DNA of 32,243 bases from Rubellimicrobium mesophilum DSM 19309 (GCF_000600335.2 NZ_KK088587.1:1-32243); one strand, 5' to 3'; shown: positions 8,444 through 18,049, numbered from the stretch's first letter. Program-made: numbers and translations. The notes: generated from the letters alone by a model not told the origin.

Positions 8444-9360
8444 TTCGCCACGCGCGCTGGCTGGCCCTCCTGCCCCTGCTGGCGCAACCCGCCGCCGCGC
8501 TGACGCTCGATCTGCCCGCCACGGCGGCCAAGGCGCTGGACGAGACCGAGCCTCTGGGCAGCCTCGCCCTCGCCACCGGACCCTGGGCCGAGGGCGTGCT
8601 GCCGTCCCGCACCGTCGAGGGGGCCGTCACGCGCGAGGTCTGGCAGGTGCCCGGGCCGGGGACGACCCTCGGGCTCCTCGCTCCCCTGCGGGACCAGGTC
8701 GCGGCGCAGGGTTACGAGATCCTTCTCGACTGCGAGGACGAGGCCTGCGGCGGCTTCGACTTCCGGTCCGCCATCGAGGTCCTGCCCCCGCCTGCGATGT
8801 TCGCCGACCTCGCGGATTTCCACTACCTCTCGGCCGTCAAGGACGACGAGGCCCTGACCCTCCTCGTGAGCCGCAGCGACGAACGGGGCTTCGTCCAGCT
8901 CCTCCGCGTGGCGCCCGCCGAGCCGGGCACGGTGCCCGCGGCCCCGGCCGTGTCGTCCGAGGGGCCGGGGACAGGGACGCCTCCCCCGGGCGACTTCGCG
9001 ACGCGGATCGAAGGGGAGGGGCGAGTCGTCCTCGAAGGGTTGGCCTTCGCCACCGGCTCCTCGGAGCTGGCCTCCGGCGGGGACGCCGGGCTTGCCGCGC
9101 TCGCGGCCTATCTGGCCGAGAACCCCACCCGCCGCGTGGCCCTGGTCGGCCATACCGACGCGCAAGGTCCGCTCGGGGCCAACATCGCCCTCTCCAAGCG
9201 GCGCGCGCAGGCGGTCGCGGACCGACTCGCGAGCCGGTACGGCGTCGACCGCTCGCAGCTCCAGGCCGAGGGAATGGGCTGGCTCTCGCCGCGGGCGACC
9301 AACCTCACCCCGGAGGGCCGCGAGGCGAATCGGCGGGTCGAGGCGGTGATCCTGCCCTGA
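8440..9360 (+). CDS. OmpA-family cell-envelope protein
   Basis: The 306-aa protein starts with a signal peptide (RHARWLALLPLLAQPAAA, cleavage near residue 20) and has an N-terminal region of about 170 residues with no recognised domain. A short Pro/Gly-rich linker (about 165-185) leads to a C-terminal OmpA-like peptidoglycan-binding domain (about 190-306). That domain shows FATGSSEL, ALVGHTDAQG, LSKRRAQAV and the final EANRRVEAVI, which include the Asp and Arg that bind diaminopimelate. There is no beta-barrel region, so it is probably a periplasmic envelope anchor and not a porin. Two Cys (in DCEDEACGG) may form a disulfide. It ends five bases from the convergent diguanylate cyclase gene. 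Confidence 0.85.
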   Translation: MIRHARWLALLPLLAQPAAALTLDLPATAAKALDETEPLGSLALATGPWAEGVLPSRTVEGAVTREVWQVPGPGTTLGLLAPLRDQVAAQGYEILLDCEDEACGGFDFRSAIEVLPPPAMFADLADFHYLSAVKDDEALTLLVSRSDERGFVQLLRVAPAEPGTVPAAPAVSSEGPGTGTPPPGDFATRIEGEGRVVLEGLAFATGSSELASGGDAGLAALAAYLAENPTRRVALVGHTDAQGPLGANIALSKRRAQAVADRLASRYGVDRSQLQAEGMGWLSPRATNLTPEGREANRRVEAVILP

Positions 9361-9365
9361 CGGCC

Positions 9366-10109
9366 TCAGGCGGCGCGGTCCCGCTCCTCCTCCTCGACAT
9401 GGAGACGAGCGCGTCCCTCGGCCTTGGCGCTATAGAGGGCGCGGTCGGCCAAGGCGATCAACCGGTCGAGCGTGGCCCCCCCGTCGGCCCCGGCGGCGCC
9501 GGCCGAGAGGGTGACGGAGAGGCCGCCCGGCACCTCGACGACCGGGATCGGGGCGCAAAGCCGGTGACCCAGGTGGTGCGCATCCCGGACGGAGGCGAAG
9601 GGAAGGAAGGCGGCGAACTCCTCCCCGCCGAGGCGGCCCAGTATGCCGTCCGGCCGAAGCACCGTCCGCAGATGGGTGCCGATCGCGACCAGGGCGGCGT
9701 CGCCCGCGCCGTGGCCCCACTGGTCGTTGATCCGCTTGAAGTGGTCGGCGTCGAGGAGGAGGAGCACCCCCGTCCCCTCCCGCTCCAGGGCCCGGCGGGC
9801 CCGGTCCATGAAGGCGCGCCGGTTGGGCAGGCCCGTCAGCATGTCGGTCGTGGCGAGCATCGACAGCGTCCGCTGGAGGGTGCGCTGACGGTGCAGGATC
9901 GTCATGACGAGGGCCACGAAGGGGACGGCGACCAGCGTGGTGGTCACGACCTCGCGCGGCCAGTCGGGGCGAGGCTGGGGGACGCTGGCCTTGACGAGGA
10001 AGTCGGTCGCGTTGACGAGCAGGAGGAAGACAAGGCTCTTGGCCAGCGCATCCCGCCACGAGCGGGGCGCGACGAGGTTGACCAGCCTGCTCATCCAATC
10101 GCCATCCAT
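9366..10109 (-). CDS. Membrane GGDEF diguanylate cyclase
   Basis: The product would make cyclic di-GMP from GTP at the inner membrane. From the ATG at 10109 it is 247 aa; an ATG at 10094 is an alternative. Two predicted membrane helices (about residues 22-40 and 50-70) with almost no periplasmic domain precede the GGDEF domain (about 85-240). The signature is G-G-E-E-F, the active form, with DADHFKRINDQWGHGAGD before it. The product-inhibition I-site is degenerate: R lies nine residues before GG, but the matching Asp is displaced by one (RPDG, not RxxD). No EAL domain is present. The input signal is unknown, and the palindrome at 10141-10159 lies just upstream. Confidence 0.9.
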   Translation of the reverse strand: MDGDWMSRLVNLVAPRSWRDALAKSLVFLLLVNATDFLVKASVPQPRPDWPREVVTTTLVAVPFVALVMTILHRQRTLQRTLSMLATTDMLTGLPNRRAFMDRARRALEREGTGVLLLLDADHFKRINDQWGHGAGDAALVAIGTHLRTVLRPDGILGRLGGEEFAAFLPFASVRDAHHLGHRLCAPIPVVEVPGGLSVTLSAGAAGADGGATLDRLIALADRALYSAKAEGRARLHVEEEERDRAA

Positions 10110-10140
10110 GGCGGCAGGATGGCACCGAGGCCTTAAGGAG

Positions 10141-10159
10141 TCCTGACCCGACGTCAGGA
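10141..10159. promoter_or_regulatory. 7-bp inverted repeat between LysR and diguanylate cyclase genes
   Basis: TCCTGAC (10141-10147) and GTCAGGA (10153-10159) are perfectly complementary with a 5-base spacer. The repeat is 31 bases upstream of the diguanylate cyclase ATG and 26 bases past the LysR stop. For minus-strand transcription the T-run comes before the hairpin, so it is not a canonical LysR-gene terminator. An operator is equally possible. Confidence 0.4.
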
Positions 10160-10185
10160 AAATCGTTCCAATTCGAGACGTCCCG

Positions 10186-11091
10186 TCACCAGTTGTCGGG
10201 GCCCTTGTCGGTGAAGGCATCCACGAGGAAGTCGATGAAGGCGCGGACCTTGGGCTGGGTGAAGCGGCCCGGCGGATAGACCGCGTAGATGCCCTGGACC
10301 TCGACGGGCAGCCCCGGGATCGCCTCCTCGACGAGGCCCTTGGACATGGCCTCGGCGTAGAGGAAGGCGGGCAGGTAGGCGATGCCGAGGCCCGAGATGC
10401 AGGCGTTGAGGAGCGACTGCCCGTCGTTCACCGTCAGCCATCCCGCCGTGCGGACCTGCCGCTTCTCGCCGGAGGGCGCCGTGATCTTCCAGACGGCCGA
10501 GTTCGCCTGATTCGAGTAGTGGAGGAGCTTGTGCTCGTTGAGGTCGTCGATCTTCTCGGGGCGGCCGTACTGGGCGAAGTAGGCGGGCGCGGCGATCATC
10601 CGCTTCGAGGTCTCGGCGATCTTGCGGGCCCGCAGGGTCGAGTCCTCGAGCTCGCCGATGCGGATCGCCATGTCGAAGCCTTCGGAGATCAGCTCCACGT
10701 AGCGGTTGTTGAGCACCATGTTGACGGTGATGCCGGGGTATTCCTGGAGGAAGTCGCCGAGCACGGGGCTCAGGTGGTTGACGCCGAAGTCGGTGGCGAC
10801 CGAGATCCGCAGGAGGCCCGAGGGCGCGGTCTGCATGGAGGTGACGAGGGCGTCGGCCTCCCCGGCGTCGTTCAGGACCCGTCGCGCGCGGTCGTAGTAG
10901 GCGAGGCCGATCTCGGTGGGCGAGACGCGCCGCGTCGTCCGGTTCAGGAGCCGGGCGCCCAGCCTCGCCTCCAGCGCCGAGACGTGCTTGGACACGGCCG
11001 ACTTCGAGATGCCCATCTTCTTGGCGGCATCCGTGAACCCGCCCTGGTCCACGACCATTGCGAAGGCCTCCATCTCGGTCAGGCGGTCCAT
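10186..11091 (-). CDS. LysR-family transcriptional regulator
   Basis: The 301-aa protein has an N-terminal winged helix-turn-helix (about residues 5-62; GGFTDAAKKMGISKSAVSKHVSALE is the recognition region) and a C-terminal periplasmic-binding-like effector domain (about 90-295). It belongs to the CrgA/AaeR-like branch, judging by RTTRRVSPTEIG and the short effector domain ending FIDFLVDAF. The ATG at 11091 is preceded by AAGGAG at a good distance; the longer frame upstream is not conserved in type. No clear divergent target lies next to it, because the gene on its far side (ilvD) runs the same way and ends 245 bases upstream. Its regulon and ligand cannot be read from the sequence. Confidence 0.9.
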   Translation of the reverse strand: MDRLTEMEAFAMVVDQGGFTDAAKKMGISKSAVSKHVSALEARLGARLLNRTTRRVSPTEIGLAYYDRARRVLNDAGEADALVTSMQTAPSGLLRISVATDFGVNHLSPVLGDFLQEYPGITVNMVLNNRYVELISEGFDMAIRIGELEDSTLRARKIAETSKRMIAAPAYFAQYGRPEKIDDLNEHKLLHYSNQANSAVWKITAPSGEKRQVRTAGWLTVNDGQSLLNACISGLGIAYLPAFLYAEAMSKGLVEEAIPGLPVEVQGIYAVYPPGRFTQPKVRAFIDFLVDAFTDKGPDNW

Positions 11092-11335
11092 CCTCGCTCC
11101 TTCCCATCCGGGCATTGCTGCGGACCCTGCGCTGCAAATCCGGCACAATTGGGACTCCCCGGGGTCAAATCCGGGGTTTTCCATGGCATTGGCGGACAGG
11201 GCGGAAACAGGAAGTCGAGGCCGGGCCGAACCGGACCTGCCCCGGCGGGCCGCGTGCGCTGCCTCTCGGAAGCCGCAGGCCAAGGGCCGAATCGGGCCGT
11301 CCGAGAGGCTCGGGTCACCCGGCGGCCCGGGCTCC

Positions 11336-13072
11336 TCACTGGTCCATGTAGACGTGCCGTTCGGCCTGGGCGCCCGGATGGGTCACGGCGCCGTGGCGGG
11401 CGCTGCCCACCAGCTTGGCGAATTTCCAGAGCGCGCCCGTGGCATACTGCGTCTCGCGCGGGCCGGTCCATGCGGCGCGGCGGCTGGCCAGCTCCTCGTC
11501 CGAGAGCGCGACCGACAGCTCGCCGGCGATGGCGTCGATCGTGATCACGTCACCGTCCTTCAGGAGCGCGATGGGGCCGCCATGCGCGGACTCGGGACCG
11601 ACATGGCCCACGCAGAAGCCGCGCGTCGCGCCCGAGAAGCGGCCGTCGGTGATGAGCGCGACCTTCTTGCCCGCGCCCTGCCCCGACAGCGCCGCCGTGG
11701 TCGCCAGCATCTCTCGCATACCGGGGCCGCCGGCGGGGCCTTCGTTGCGGATGACGATGACCTCGCCTTCCCTGTAGGCGCGGGCCTTGACGGCCTCGAA
11801 GGCGTCCTCCTCGCAGTCGAAGACGCGGGCGGGGCCGGTGAAGACCTGCTCGGCCGGGGTCATGCCGGCGACCTTCACGATGGCCCCGTCGGGGGCGAGG
11901 TTGCCGCGCAGGCCCACGACGCCGCCGGTCCGGGTGATCGGCGTGGCGGCGGGGTAGATCACCCGCCCGTCGGCCTCGGCCCGGATCCCGTCCAGCTCCT
12001 CGCCCAGCGTGCGGCCCGAGGCGGTGAGGCAGTCCTCGTGCAGGAGGCCGACCTTCTGGAGCTCCTTCATCACGACGGGGACGCCGCCGACCTCGTGGAG
12101 GTCCTTGGCGACGTATTTCCCGCCCGGGCGCAGGTCCACGAAGTAGGGCGTGTCCTTCATGATCGCGGCCACGTCGAAGAGGTCGAACTCGATCCCCGCC
12201 TCGTGGGCGATGGCGGGAAGGTGCAGCGCCGCGTTGGTGGACCCCCCGGTGCAGCCCACCACGCGGGCGGCGTTCTCGAGCGACTTGCGGGTGACCACGT
12301 CGCGGGCGCGGATGTTCCTCTCGATCAGGTTCATGACCGCGACGCCCGACATCTCGCAATACTGGTCGCGGCTCTCGTAGGGGGCCGGGGCGCTTGAGGA
12401 GTTGAGGAGCGCGAGGCCGATCGCCTCGGAGACGCAGGCCATGGTGTTGGCGGTGTATTGCGCGCCGCAGGCCCCGGCGGAGGGGCAGGCGACCCGTTCG
12501 AGGATCGCGAGCTCGGCGTCGGAGAAGGCGCCGGCCTGGTGCTTGCCCACGGCCTCGAAGACGTCCTGGATGGTGACGTCGCGCCCCTCGTAGCGGCCCG
12601 GCAGGATCGAGCCGCCGTAGATGAAGACAGAGGGCACGTTCAGGCGGACCATGGCCATCATCATGCCCGGCAGGCTCTTGTCGCAGCCAGCGAGGCCCAC
12701 GAGCGCGTCGTAGCAGTGGCCCCGCATGGTCAGTTCGACAGTGTCGGCGATGGCGTCGCGCGAGGCCAGAGAGGAGCGCATCCCTTCGTGGCCCATCGAG
12801 ATGCCGTCGGTGACGGTGATCGTGGTGAACTCGCGGGGCGTGCCGCCGTTCTTCTTGACGCCGTGCTTCACGACCTGCGCCTGGCGGTCCAGGGCGATGT
12901 TGCAGGGCGCGGCCTCGTTCCAGCAGGTGGCGACGCCGACCCAGGGCTGGTGGATCTCCTCCTCGGTGATCCCCATGGCGTAGAAGTAGCTGCGGTGCGG
13001 CGCGCGGGCCGGGCCTTCGGTGACGTGGCGGCTGGGCAGCCGGGACTTGTCGAAGCGCTGGTTGGTCGGCAT
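11336..13072 (-). CDS. ilvD: Dihydroxy-acid dehydratase
   Basis: IlvD dehydrates 2,3-dihydroxy acids in valine, leucine and isoleucine synthesis and needs an Fe-S cluster and Mg2+. The 578-aa protein has the three cluster cysteines at about C57 (NEAAPCNIA), C130 ([11 protein letters not shown]) and C202 ([13 protein letters not shown]). The Lys of DKSLPG and the [11 protein letters not shown] and RFSGATRG motifs are also present. This is the [2Fe-2S] pattern of the smaller IlvD/Edd family members. The start at 13072 follows a purine-rich stretch (AGAGGGGGAA). The gene is downstream of, and on the same strand as, the molybdoenzyme pair, with about 53 bases between them, but no functional link is evident. 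Confidence 0.95.
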   Translation of the reverse strand: MPTNQRFDKSRLPSRHVTEGPARAPHRSYFYAMGITEEEIHQPWVGVATCWNEAAPCNIALDRQAQVVKHGVKKNGGTPREFTTITVTDGISMGHEGMRSSLASRDAIADTVELTMRGHCYDALVGLAGCDKSLPGMMMAMVRLNVPSVFIYGGSILPGRYEGRDVTIQDVFEAVGKHQAGAFSDAELAILERVACPSAGACGAQYTANTMACVSEAIGLALLNSSSAPAPYESRDQYCEMSGVAVMNLIERNIRARDVVTRKSLENAARVVGCTGGSTNAALHLPAIAHEAGIEFDLFDVAAIMKDTPYFVDLRPGGKYVAKDLHEVGGVPVVMKELQKVGLLHEDCLTASGRTLGEELDGIRAEADGRVIYPAATPITRTGGVVGLRGNLAPDGAIVKVAGMTPAEQVFTGPARVFDCEEDAFEAVKARAYREGEVIVIRNEGPAGGPGMREMLATTAALSGQGAGKKVALITDGRFSGATRGFCVGHVGPESAHGGPIALLKDGDVITIDAIAGELSVALSDEELASRRAAWTGPRETQYATGALWKFAKLVGSARHGAVTHPGAQAERHVYMDQ

Positions 13073-13125
13073 CGCGTTCCCCCTCTTCCTGTTCGGGAGA
13101 GGGTTAGCGCGGACGGGCGGTCCGT

Positions 13126-13890
13126 CTAGATGCCGCCATACCAGTCGTAGCCCCGTTCCTCCCAGTAGCCGCCCTTGTCGGCGAGGGCGGGGACCACCTC
13201 GATGCCGGCGAGATACTTGGCCATCTTGTAGCCGAGCTGCCGTTCCACCCTGAGCCGCAGGGGCGCGCCGTTTCGGACGGGGAGCGGGCCGCCGTTCATC
13301 CCGTAGGCGAGGATCGTCTGCGGGTGGAGCGCGTCGCGGAGATCGTGGCTCTCCCAATACTTGATGCCGCCGGAGAGGCCGCGCTCGATGGTGTCCATGG
13401 AGCGGAAGTAGACGTAGCGGGCCTCCGGTCGCAGCTTCGCCTCGGCGAGGACGCGGCTCAGTTGGACGCCGGTCCATTCGGCGATGCAGGACCAGCCCTC
13501 GACGCAGTCGTGGCGGGTGATCTGGGTGCGGGAGGGCATGGCCATGAGGTCGGGCAGGCTCAGGGACAGGGGCTTCTCGACGGCGCCGGTGACGGTGAGG
13601 CGCCAGTCGGCCCAGGCGTTGGCGGCCAACGCCCGGTAGTCGGCGTCGGCGGGGTTCGTGACGCCGTTGGGGCGCATCCCCTGTCGGATGTCGGCACGGG
13701 TGAACTCGGGCGCGAGGGCGTCGCGGGCCACCAGCTTCTGCGTGGCGTGGGTCAGCTCGTTGGCGCCCTCGAAGAGGTTGCGCGTGGCGCCGTCGGGGGG
13801 GAGCCGGTCGAAGACCTTGCAGCCGGAGAGGAGCGCGGGGGTGGCGAGGAGGCCGGTCAGGACCAGCCGGCGGGAGAGGTCAGCGGGCAT
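13126..13890 (-). CDS. Tat-exported sulfite-oxidase-family molybdoenzyme (lipoprotein)
   Basis: The 254-aa protein has the sulfite oxidase/YedY (MsrP) molybdopterin fold. Cys129 in [10 protein letters not shown] is the expected molybdenum ligand, as in the RCVEGW motif of YedY. The N-terminus combines a twin-arginine motif (SRRLVLTG) with a lipobox (LLSGC, Cys24), so it is probably folded with its cofactor, exported by Tat and lipid-anchored on the periplasmic side. The upstream cytochrome b gene overlaps its start by 11 bases and is its likely electron partner, much as in MsrPQ. The cytochrome is of the hydrogenase/b561 type, not MsrQ. The substrate is unknown; sulfite, methionine sulfoxide or another S/N-oxide are possible. 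Confidence 0.82.
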   Translation of the reverse strand: MPADLSRRLVLTGLLATPALLSGCKVFDRLPPDGATRNLFEGANELTHATQKLVARDALAPEFTRADIRQGMRPNGVTNPADADYRALAANAWADWRLTVTGAVEKPLSLSLPDLMAMPSRTQITRHDCVEGWSCIAEWTGVQLSRVLAEAKLRPEARYVYFRSMDTIERGLSGGIKYWESHDLRDALHPQTILAYGMNGGPLPVRNGAPLRLRVERQLGYKMAKYLAGIEVVPALADKGGYWEERGYDWYGGI

Positions 13891-14680
13891 GGGAGTCCCC
13901 CTCGGGGTCGATGCGATACCAGCCGGTAAGGATCGAGCGCAGCTCGTTGAGCGGCCCGGCCAGCAGGATCATCAGGACGTGGACCAGGAAGAACAGGACC
14001 AGGAGCGCCATCACGGCGAAGTGGATCGTCCGCGCCGTCTGCCGCCCGCCCCAGACATCGAGGAGCCAGGGCGCGGCGGCGTTGAACGAGGGCGACATGG
14101 AGAGCCCCGTCAGGATCATCAGCGGCAGCAGGACGAAGAGCACCCCGGCATAGGCCAGCTTCTGGAGCACGTTGTAGCGGTGCCCATGGTGGAAGCGGAG
14201 CCGGGCGTGGTTCAGCACGTCGCCGGGGAGGGCACGGAGGTCGGAGGGCGTCGGGATCAGCTCGCGGATGTGGCCGTTGAGGAGGCTGGAGACGAACCAG
14301 GCGAGGAGCGTGAGGCTGAGCGTCCAGGCGAAGAAGAAATGGATCACCCGGCCGGTGGCGAGGTCGTGGTAGCTCGGGATCGTGGCCCAGCCGGGAAAGC
14401 CGTGCGCCTCGCCGCCGGAGGCGCCGAGGAGGCCGGTGGTGTCGAACTCGTGGCCGAGGACGGTGGTGACGCCCCGGAGGCTGTCGCCGTCCTGTCGCGC
14501 GCCGAGGACCAGGACCGCGTTGTCGAACTCGAAGCCCGACTGCCGGCCGAGGTAGAGCGCCGGGTGGGCGTTGAAGATCTGCAGCCCCGTCAGGAGCAGG
14601 AAGAAGAGCGACACGGCCCAGACCCAGTGGGTCAGGCGGGTCATGATCCTCTGGCGGTAGACGAGCGGTCCCTTGGCCAT
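13880..14680 (-). CDS. Cytochrome b561-type membrane subunit
   Basis: The 266-aa integral membrane protein resembles the di-haem cytochrome b of Ni/Fe hydrogenases and thiosulfate reductases. Helices lie at about residues 15-35, 110-135, 175-200 and 225-250. Candidate haem histidines sit in the first helix (LTHWVWAVSLFFLL), in GRVIHFFFAW, around HHGHRYNVLQKLAYAG, and in the last helix (IHFAVMALLVLFFLVHVLM). I chose the ATG at 14680 (MAKGPLVYRQRIMTRLTHW); earlier codons encode a low-complexity Arg-rich stretch. Its 3' end overlaps the molybdoenzyme gene, so the two should form one quinol-linked redox complex. The gene is divergent from the EVE-domain gene. Confidence 0.85.
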   Translation of the reverse strand: MAKGPLVYRQRIMTRLTHWVWAVSLFFLLLTGLQIFNAHPALYLGRQSGFEFDNAVLVLGARQDGDSLRGVTTVLGHEFDTTGLLGASGGEAHGFPGWATIPSYHDLATGRVIHFFFAWTLSLTLLAWFVSSLLNGHIRELIPTPSDLRALPGDVLNHARLRFHHGHRYNVLQKLAYAGVLFVLLPLMILTGLSMSPSFNAAAPWLLDVWGGRQTARTIHFAVMALLVLFFLVHVLMILLAGPLNELRSILTGWYRIDPEGDSHAR

Positions 14681-14822
14681 TTCCGTGCCCCCTCTGCGGC
14701 GTCGCCCGAAGCCACGGTCCGGGCGGCGGAAAAGTTTCAGCGCATCCGGCACGACCTGCCGACAGGAGATGGCAGGAGGGATCGGCGATCCTGCGGGCAT
14801 CCTATCACGGCGGGAGGCTCCG

Positions 14823-15340
14823 ATGAGGAACGATGACGTGCGCCACTGGGTCGGGGTCGCCTCGGCCGAGCACGTGGCGCGAGGGGTGGCGGGCGGGTTC
14901 TGCCAGCTCTCGCACGGGAAGGCGGGGCCGGTGGCGCGGATGAGGCCGGGGGACGGGCTGGTCTACTACGCCCCGCGCGAGAGGATGGGCGAGGGCGAGC
15001 CGGTGCAGGCCTTCGTCGCCATCGGGCGGGTCGCGGAGGGAGAGCCCTACCAGGGCGTCATGGGCGACTTCGTGGCGACGGGGCGGGACGTGCACTGGTG
15101 GCCGGTTCAGCGCCGAGCGCCGATCCGGCCGATGCTGGACGACCTGTCCTTCATGTGGGCCCAACCCAACTGGGGGATGGTCCTGCGGCGCGGGTCGTTC
15201 GCCATCGCCGCCGAGAACTTCCGGCGCATCGCGGAGGCGATGGGGGCCGAGGCGCCCTCGACCCCCCGCGCCGATTGCATTCCGGGTTCCCGAAGCTTAT
15301 CTCCTCCCGTCGAACCGCCGACGAGAGAGGGCGCCGATGA
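14823..15340 (+). CDS. EVE-domain protein without an in-frame stop
   Basis: From the ATG at 14823 (after GGGAGG) about 145 codons read as a complete EVE domain, a PUA-like fold that binds modified bases. [50 protein letters not shown] and [12 protein letters not shown] are recognisable. The frame then stays open through the whole of accD and merges with the folC frame, stopping only at 17534, which is not credible as one protein. One extra base, for example in the C-run at 15262-15267, would bring in a TGA at 15338-15340. That stop would overlap the accD ATG in the ATGA pattern common here. I give that as the probable end. Standard gene callers may miss this gene. EVE proteins often accompany defence or RNA-modification genes, but none is adjacent. 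Confidence 0.65.
15275..15303 (+). promoter_or_regulatory. Candidate accD promoter
   Basis: TTGCAT (15275-15280), a 17-base spacer and TATCTC (15298-15303) lie in a locally A+T-richer patch 34 bases before the accD ATG. Spacing is ideal, but the -10 box matches only at three positions. Confidence 0.35.
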
Positions 15341-16266
15341 ACTGGATCTCCAACTACGTCCGCCCGCGGATCAACTCGATCTTCTCGCGCCGCGAGGTAC
15401 CCGAGAACCTCTGGACCAAGTGCGACGAATGCGGCCAGATGCTCTTCCACCGGGAGCTGGCAGCGAACCTCAACGTCTGCCCGAACTGCGGGCACCACAT
15501 GGCGATCCGGCCGCGCGAGCGGTTCCAGGCCTTCTTCGACGGCGGCGTCTTCACCGAGGTGAAGGTGCCCGAGCCGATCACCGACCCGCTCCAGTTCCGC
15601 GATCAGAAGAAATACGCGGACCGCGTCCGGGAGGCCCGCAAGACCACGGGCGAGAAGGACGCGATGCTGGTGGCCGAGGGCGAGGTCGGGCGGACGCCGA
15701 TCGTCGCGGCGGCGCAGGACTTCTCCTACATGGCGGGGTCCATGGGGATGTATGTGGGCAACGCCATCATCGCCGCCGCCGAGCGGGCCGTGGAGCTGAA
15801 GCGGCCGCTGGTGCTGTTCTCGGCCGCTGGGGGCGCGCGGATGCAGGAGGGGATCCTGTCGCTGATGCAGATGCCCCGGACGACCGTGGCGGTGCAGATG
15901 CTCAAGGAGGCGGGGCTGCCCTACGTCGTGGTGCTGACGCATCCGACGACCGGGGGCGTCACGGCCTCCTATGCCATGCTGGGCGACGTGCAGATCGCCG
16001 AGCCCGGGGCGCTGATCTGCTTCGCCGGGCCCCGCGTGATCGAGCAGACGATCCGCGAGAAGCTGCCCGAGGGGTTCCAGCGGGCGGAATACCTGCTCGA
16101 CCACGGGATGCTCGACCGGGTGACGCCGAGGGGCAAGCTCAAGGAGGAGATCGTCTCCATCCTGCGGATGCTCCTGCGCGAGCCGCCGGCGGTGATGGCG
16201 GACCTGCCCGCGCCGGTCGTCGAGGTCGGAGCCGCCGTCGAACCTCCGGCCGCCGCCGCCGAATGA
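15337..16266 (+). CDS. accD: Acetyl-CoA carboxylase carboxyltransferase subunit beta
   Basis: AccD pairs with AccA to transfer CO2 from biotin to acetyl-CoA, the first step of fatty acid synthesis. The 309-aa protein has the N-terminal zinc ribbon (C29, C32, C48, C51 in KCDECGQM and VCPNCGHHM). The crotonase-like carboxyltransferase core follows, with [30 protein letters not shown] and [20 protein letters not shown]. The Pro/Ala-rich tail is typical of alphaproteobacteria. A GAGAGAGGG ribosome-binding site precedes the ATG. The stop overlaps folC (ATGA at 16263), the common accD-folC operon order. Confidence 0.97.
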   Translation: MNWISNYVRPRINSIFSRREVPENLWTKCDECGQMLFHRELAANLNVCPNCGHHMAIRPRERFQAFFDGGVFTEVKVPEPITDPLQFRDQKKYADRVREARKTTGEKDAMLVAEGEVGRTPIVAAAQDFSYMAGSMGMYVGNAIIAAAERAVELKRPLVLFSAAGGARMQEGILSLMQMPRTTVAVQMLKEAGLPYVVVLTHPTTGGVTASYAMLGDVQIAEPGALICFAGPRVIEQTIREKLPEGFQRAEYLLDHGMLDRVTPRGKLKEEIVSILRMLLREPPAVMADLPAPVVEVGAAVEPPAAAAE

Positions 16267-17534
16267 CCCAAGGATCAGGGTCCGACATCCTCTTGGAGCG
16301 GATGACCCGGCTCCATCCCAAGATCATCGACCTGACGCTGGCCCGGGTGGAGCGGCTGCTCGCGGCGCTGGGGCACCCGGAGCGAAAGCTGCCGCCGGTG
16401 ATCCATGTCGCGGGGACCAACGGCAAGGGGTCCACGCAGGCGATGATCCGGGCGGGGCTGGAGGCCACGGGGGCCACGGTCCACGCCTACACCTCGCCGC
16501 ACCTGGCGCGGTTCCACGAGCGCATCCGCCTCGCGGGGGAGCTGATCGACGAGGACCACCTGATGGCGGTGCTGGATCGGTGCATGGAGGCCAACGGCGA
16601 GGAGCCGATCACCTTCTTCGAGATCACCACCTGCGCGGCCTTCCTCGCGTTTGCCGAGACGAAGGCGGACTGGACGCTGCTGGAGGTGGGGCTGGGCGGG
16701 CGGCTGGACGCGACCAACGTGGTGGAGCGGCCCCGGCTGTCGGTCATCACCCCCGTCGACCTCGACCACCAGCAGTACCTGGGCGATACGCTGGCGAAGA
16801 TCGCCGGCGAGAAGGCGGGGATCATCAAGCGGGGCGTGCCGGTCGTGGTGGCGCGGCAGCACCCGGAGGCGCTGGAGGCCATCGAGGACAAGGCGGCGCG
16901 GATGGGGGCGCCGGTCCTCGCCTATGGGCAGCAGTGGCACGCGGGGGTGGAGCGGGGGCGGCTGGTCTATCAGGACGAGCGCGGATTGCTGGACCTGCCG
17001 CTGCCGAACCTGCCGGGGCCGCACCAGATCGTCAACGCCGGGGCGGCGCTCGCGGCGATGCGGGAGCTGAGGCTCGACGACGAGGCCTGCGAGGCGGGGG
17101 TGACGCGGGCGGAGTGGCCGGCGCGGATGCAGCGGCTCAGGGGCTGGCTCGCCGAGATGGTGGGGCCAGGGGAGCTCTGGCTCGACGGCGGGCACAACCC
17201 GGCGGCGGGGGAGGCCATCGCGGCGACGCTGCGGGCGATGCCGGCGGCGAAGACCCACCTGATCTGCGGAATGCTCAACACCAAGGACGTGGCGGGGTTC
17301 ATGCGGCCGCTCGGGGACGTGGCGGAGAGGCTCTGGGCGGTGTCGATCCCGGGAGAGGCCAACACGCTGACCGCCGAGGAGACCGCGCGCCATGCCGCCG
17401 AGGCGGGGCTGAGGGCGGAGATCGCGGACTCGGTCGAGGAGGCGGTCGCGGCGGCCACGGGGATGGGCGCGTACCGAATCCTGATCTGCGGCTCGCTGTA
17501 TCTGGCGGGGCACGTGCTACGGCAGGGCGCATGA
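16263..17534 (+). CDS. folC: Bifunctional folylpolyglutamate/dihydrofolate synthase
   Basis: FolC adds glutamate to dihydropteroate and to reduced folates using ATP. The 423-aa protein shows the Mur-ligase-type P-loop [11 protein letters not shown], the Mg/omega-loop region [38 protein letters not shown] for the carbamylated Lys, and LDGGHNPAA in the C-terminal domain. The start at 16263 overlaps the accD stop by 4 bases, and its own stop overlaps the ATG of the next gene in the same way, so three genes are probably translated as a coupled set. Its reading frame is the one left open upstream by the EVE gene; this is coincidence of frame and not a fusion. Confidence 0.96.
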   Translation: MTQGSGSDILLERMTRLHPKIIDLTLARVERLLAALGHPERKLPPVIHVAGTNGKGSTQAMIRAGLEATGATVHAYTSPHLARFHERIRLAGELIDEDHLMAVLDRCMEANGEEPITFFEITTCAAFLAFAETKADWTLLEVGLGGRLDATNVVERPRLSVITPVDLDHQQYLGDTLAKIAGEKAGIIKRGVPVVVARQHPEALEAIEDKAARMGAPVLAYGQQWHAGVERGRLVYQDERGLLDLPLPNLPGPHQIVNAGAALAAMRELRLDDEACEAGVTRAEWPARMQRLRGWLAEMVGPGELWLDGGHNPAAGEAIAATLRAMPAAKTHLICGMLNTKDVAGFMRPLGDVAERLWAVSIPGEANTLTAEETARHAAEAGLRAEIADSVEEAVAAATGMGAYRILICGSLYLAGHVLRQGA

Positions 17535-18049
17535 TCCGGGTTGCCCTGTTGATGGCCCTCTGGGCCCAGCCGTCCCACGCCGCCTTGGTGCATTTCTGCT
17601 GGGCCGGGTCGAACGGCTACACCATGACCGGGTCGATGGAGTTCCCCGATTTGCTCCTGGGCGCCGACGTCGTCACGCAGGACGAGGTGACGCGGTTCCG
17701 CATCGCGGGCTTCAAGGACGGCGAGCTGATCGGGACCTGGGACCTGTCGGATCGGGAGCCGAACGACACCTGGTACCTGCGCTACTTCCCCCGGACCATG
17801 CAGTTCCCCACGAACGGGGAGATCCTGGGGCCCTACGACCAGGGCTGGAACGCGGACGGGACGGCGGCGGACTGCGACGAGGACGAGTTCGGGTTCAACG
17901 CCGGCAACTACGCGCAGGACTTCTGCCTGCAGGGGCGCTGGATCGAGGAATCGGGCGTGCCGCCGCAGAAGCCCTTCATCGCCCAGACCACGGCGCCCAC
18001 GGACCCGGCCTGCGCCGGGCCCGCGCTGCTGAGCAAGCGTCGGAAGTAA
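17531..18049 (+). CDS. Secreted protein of unknown function
   Basis: I do not recognise the family. The 172-aa product has a clear signal peptide ([17 protein letters not shown], cleavage after residue 17). The mature region of about 155 residues is rich in aromatic and acidic residues and contains four cysteines (in HFCWAG, TAADCDEDE, DFCLQGRW and DPACAGP), enough for two disulfides in the periplasm. Other local signatures are NDTWYLRYFPRTMQFP and GPYDQGWNADGT. No membrane helix follows the signal. It begins inside the folC stop (ATGA at 17531), so expression depends on the accD-folC transcript. A stem-loop at 18075-18090 follows it. Confidence 0.75.
   Translation: MIRVALLMALWAQPSHAALVHFCWAGSNGYTMTGSMEFPDLLLGADVVTQDEVTRFRIAGFKDGELIGTWDLSDREPNDTWYLRYFPRTMQFPTNGEILGPYDQGWNADGTAADCDEDEFGFNAGNYAQDFCLQGRWIEESGVPPQKPFIAQTTAPTDPACAGPALLSKRRK

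Noticed and set aside
14823..17534. A single EVE-AccD-shadow-FolC polyprotein
   Set aside because: The middle 300 codons are an out-of-frame reading of accD with no protein character; stop-free alternative frames are common at this G+C.
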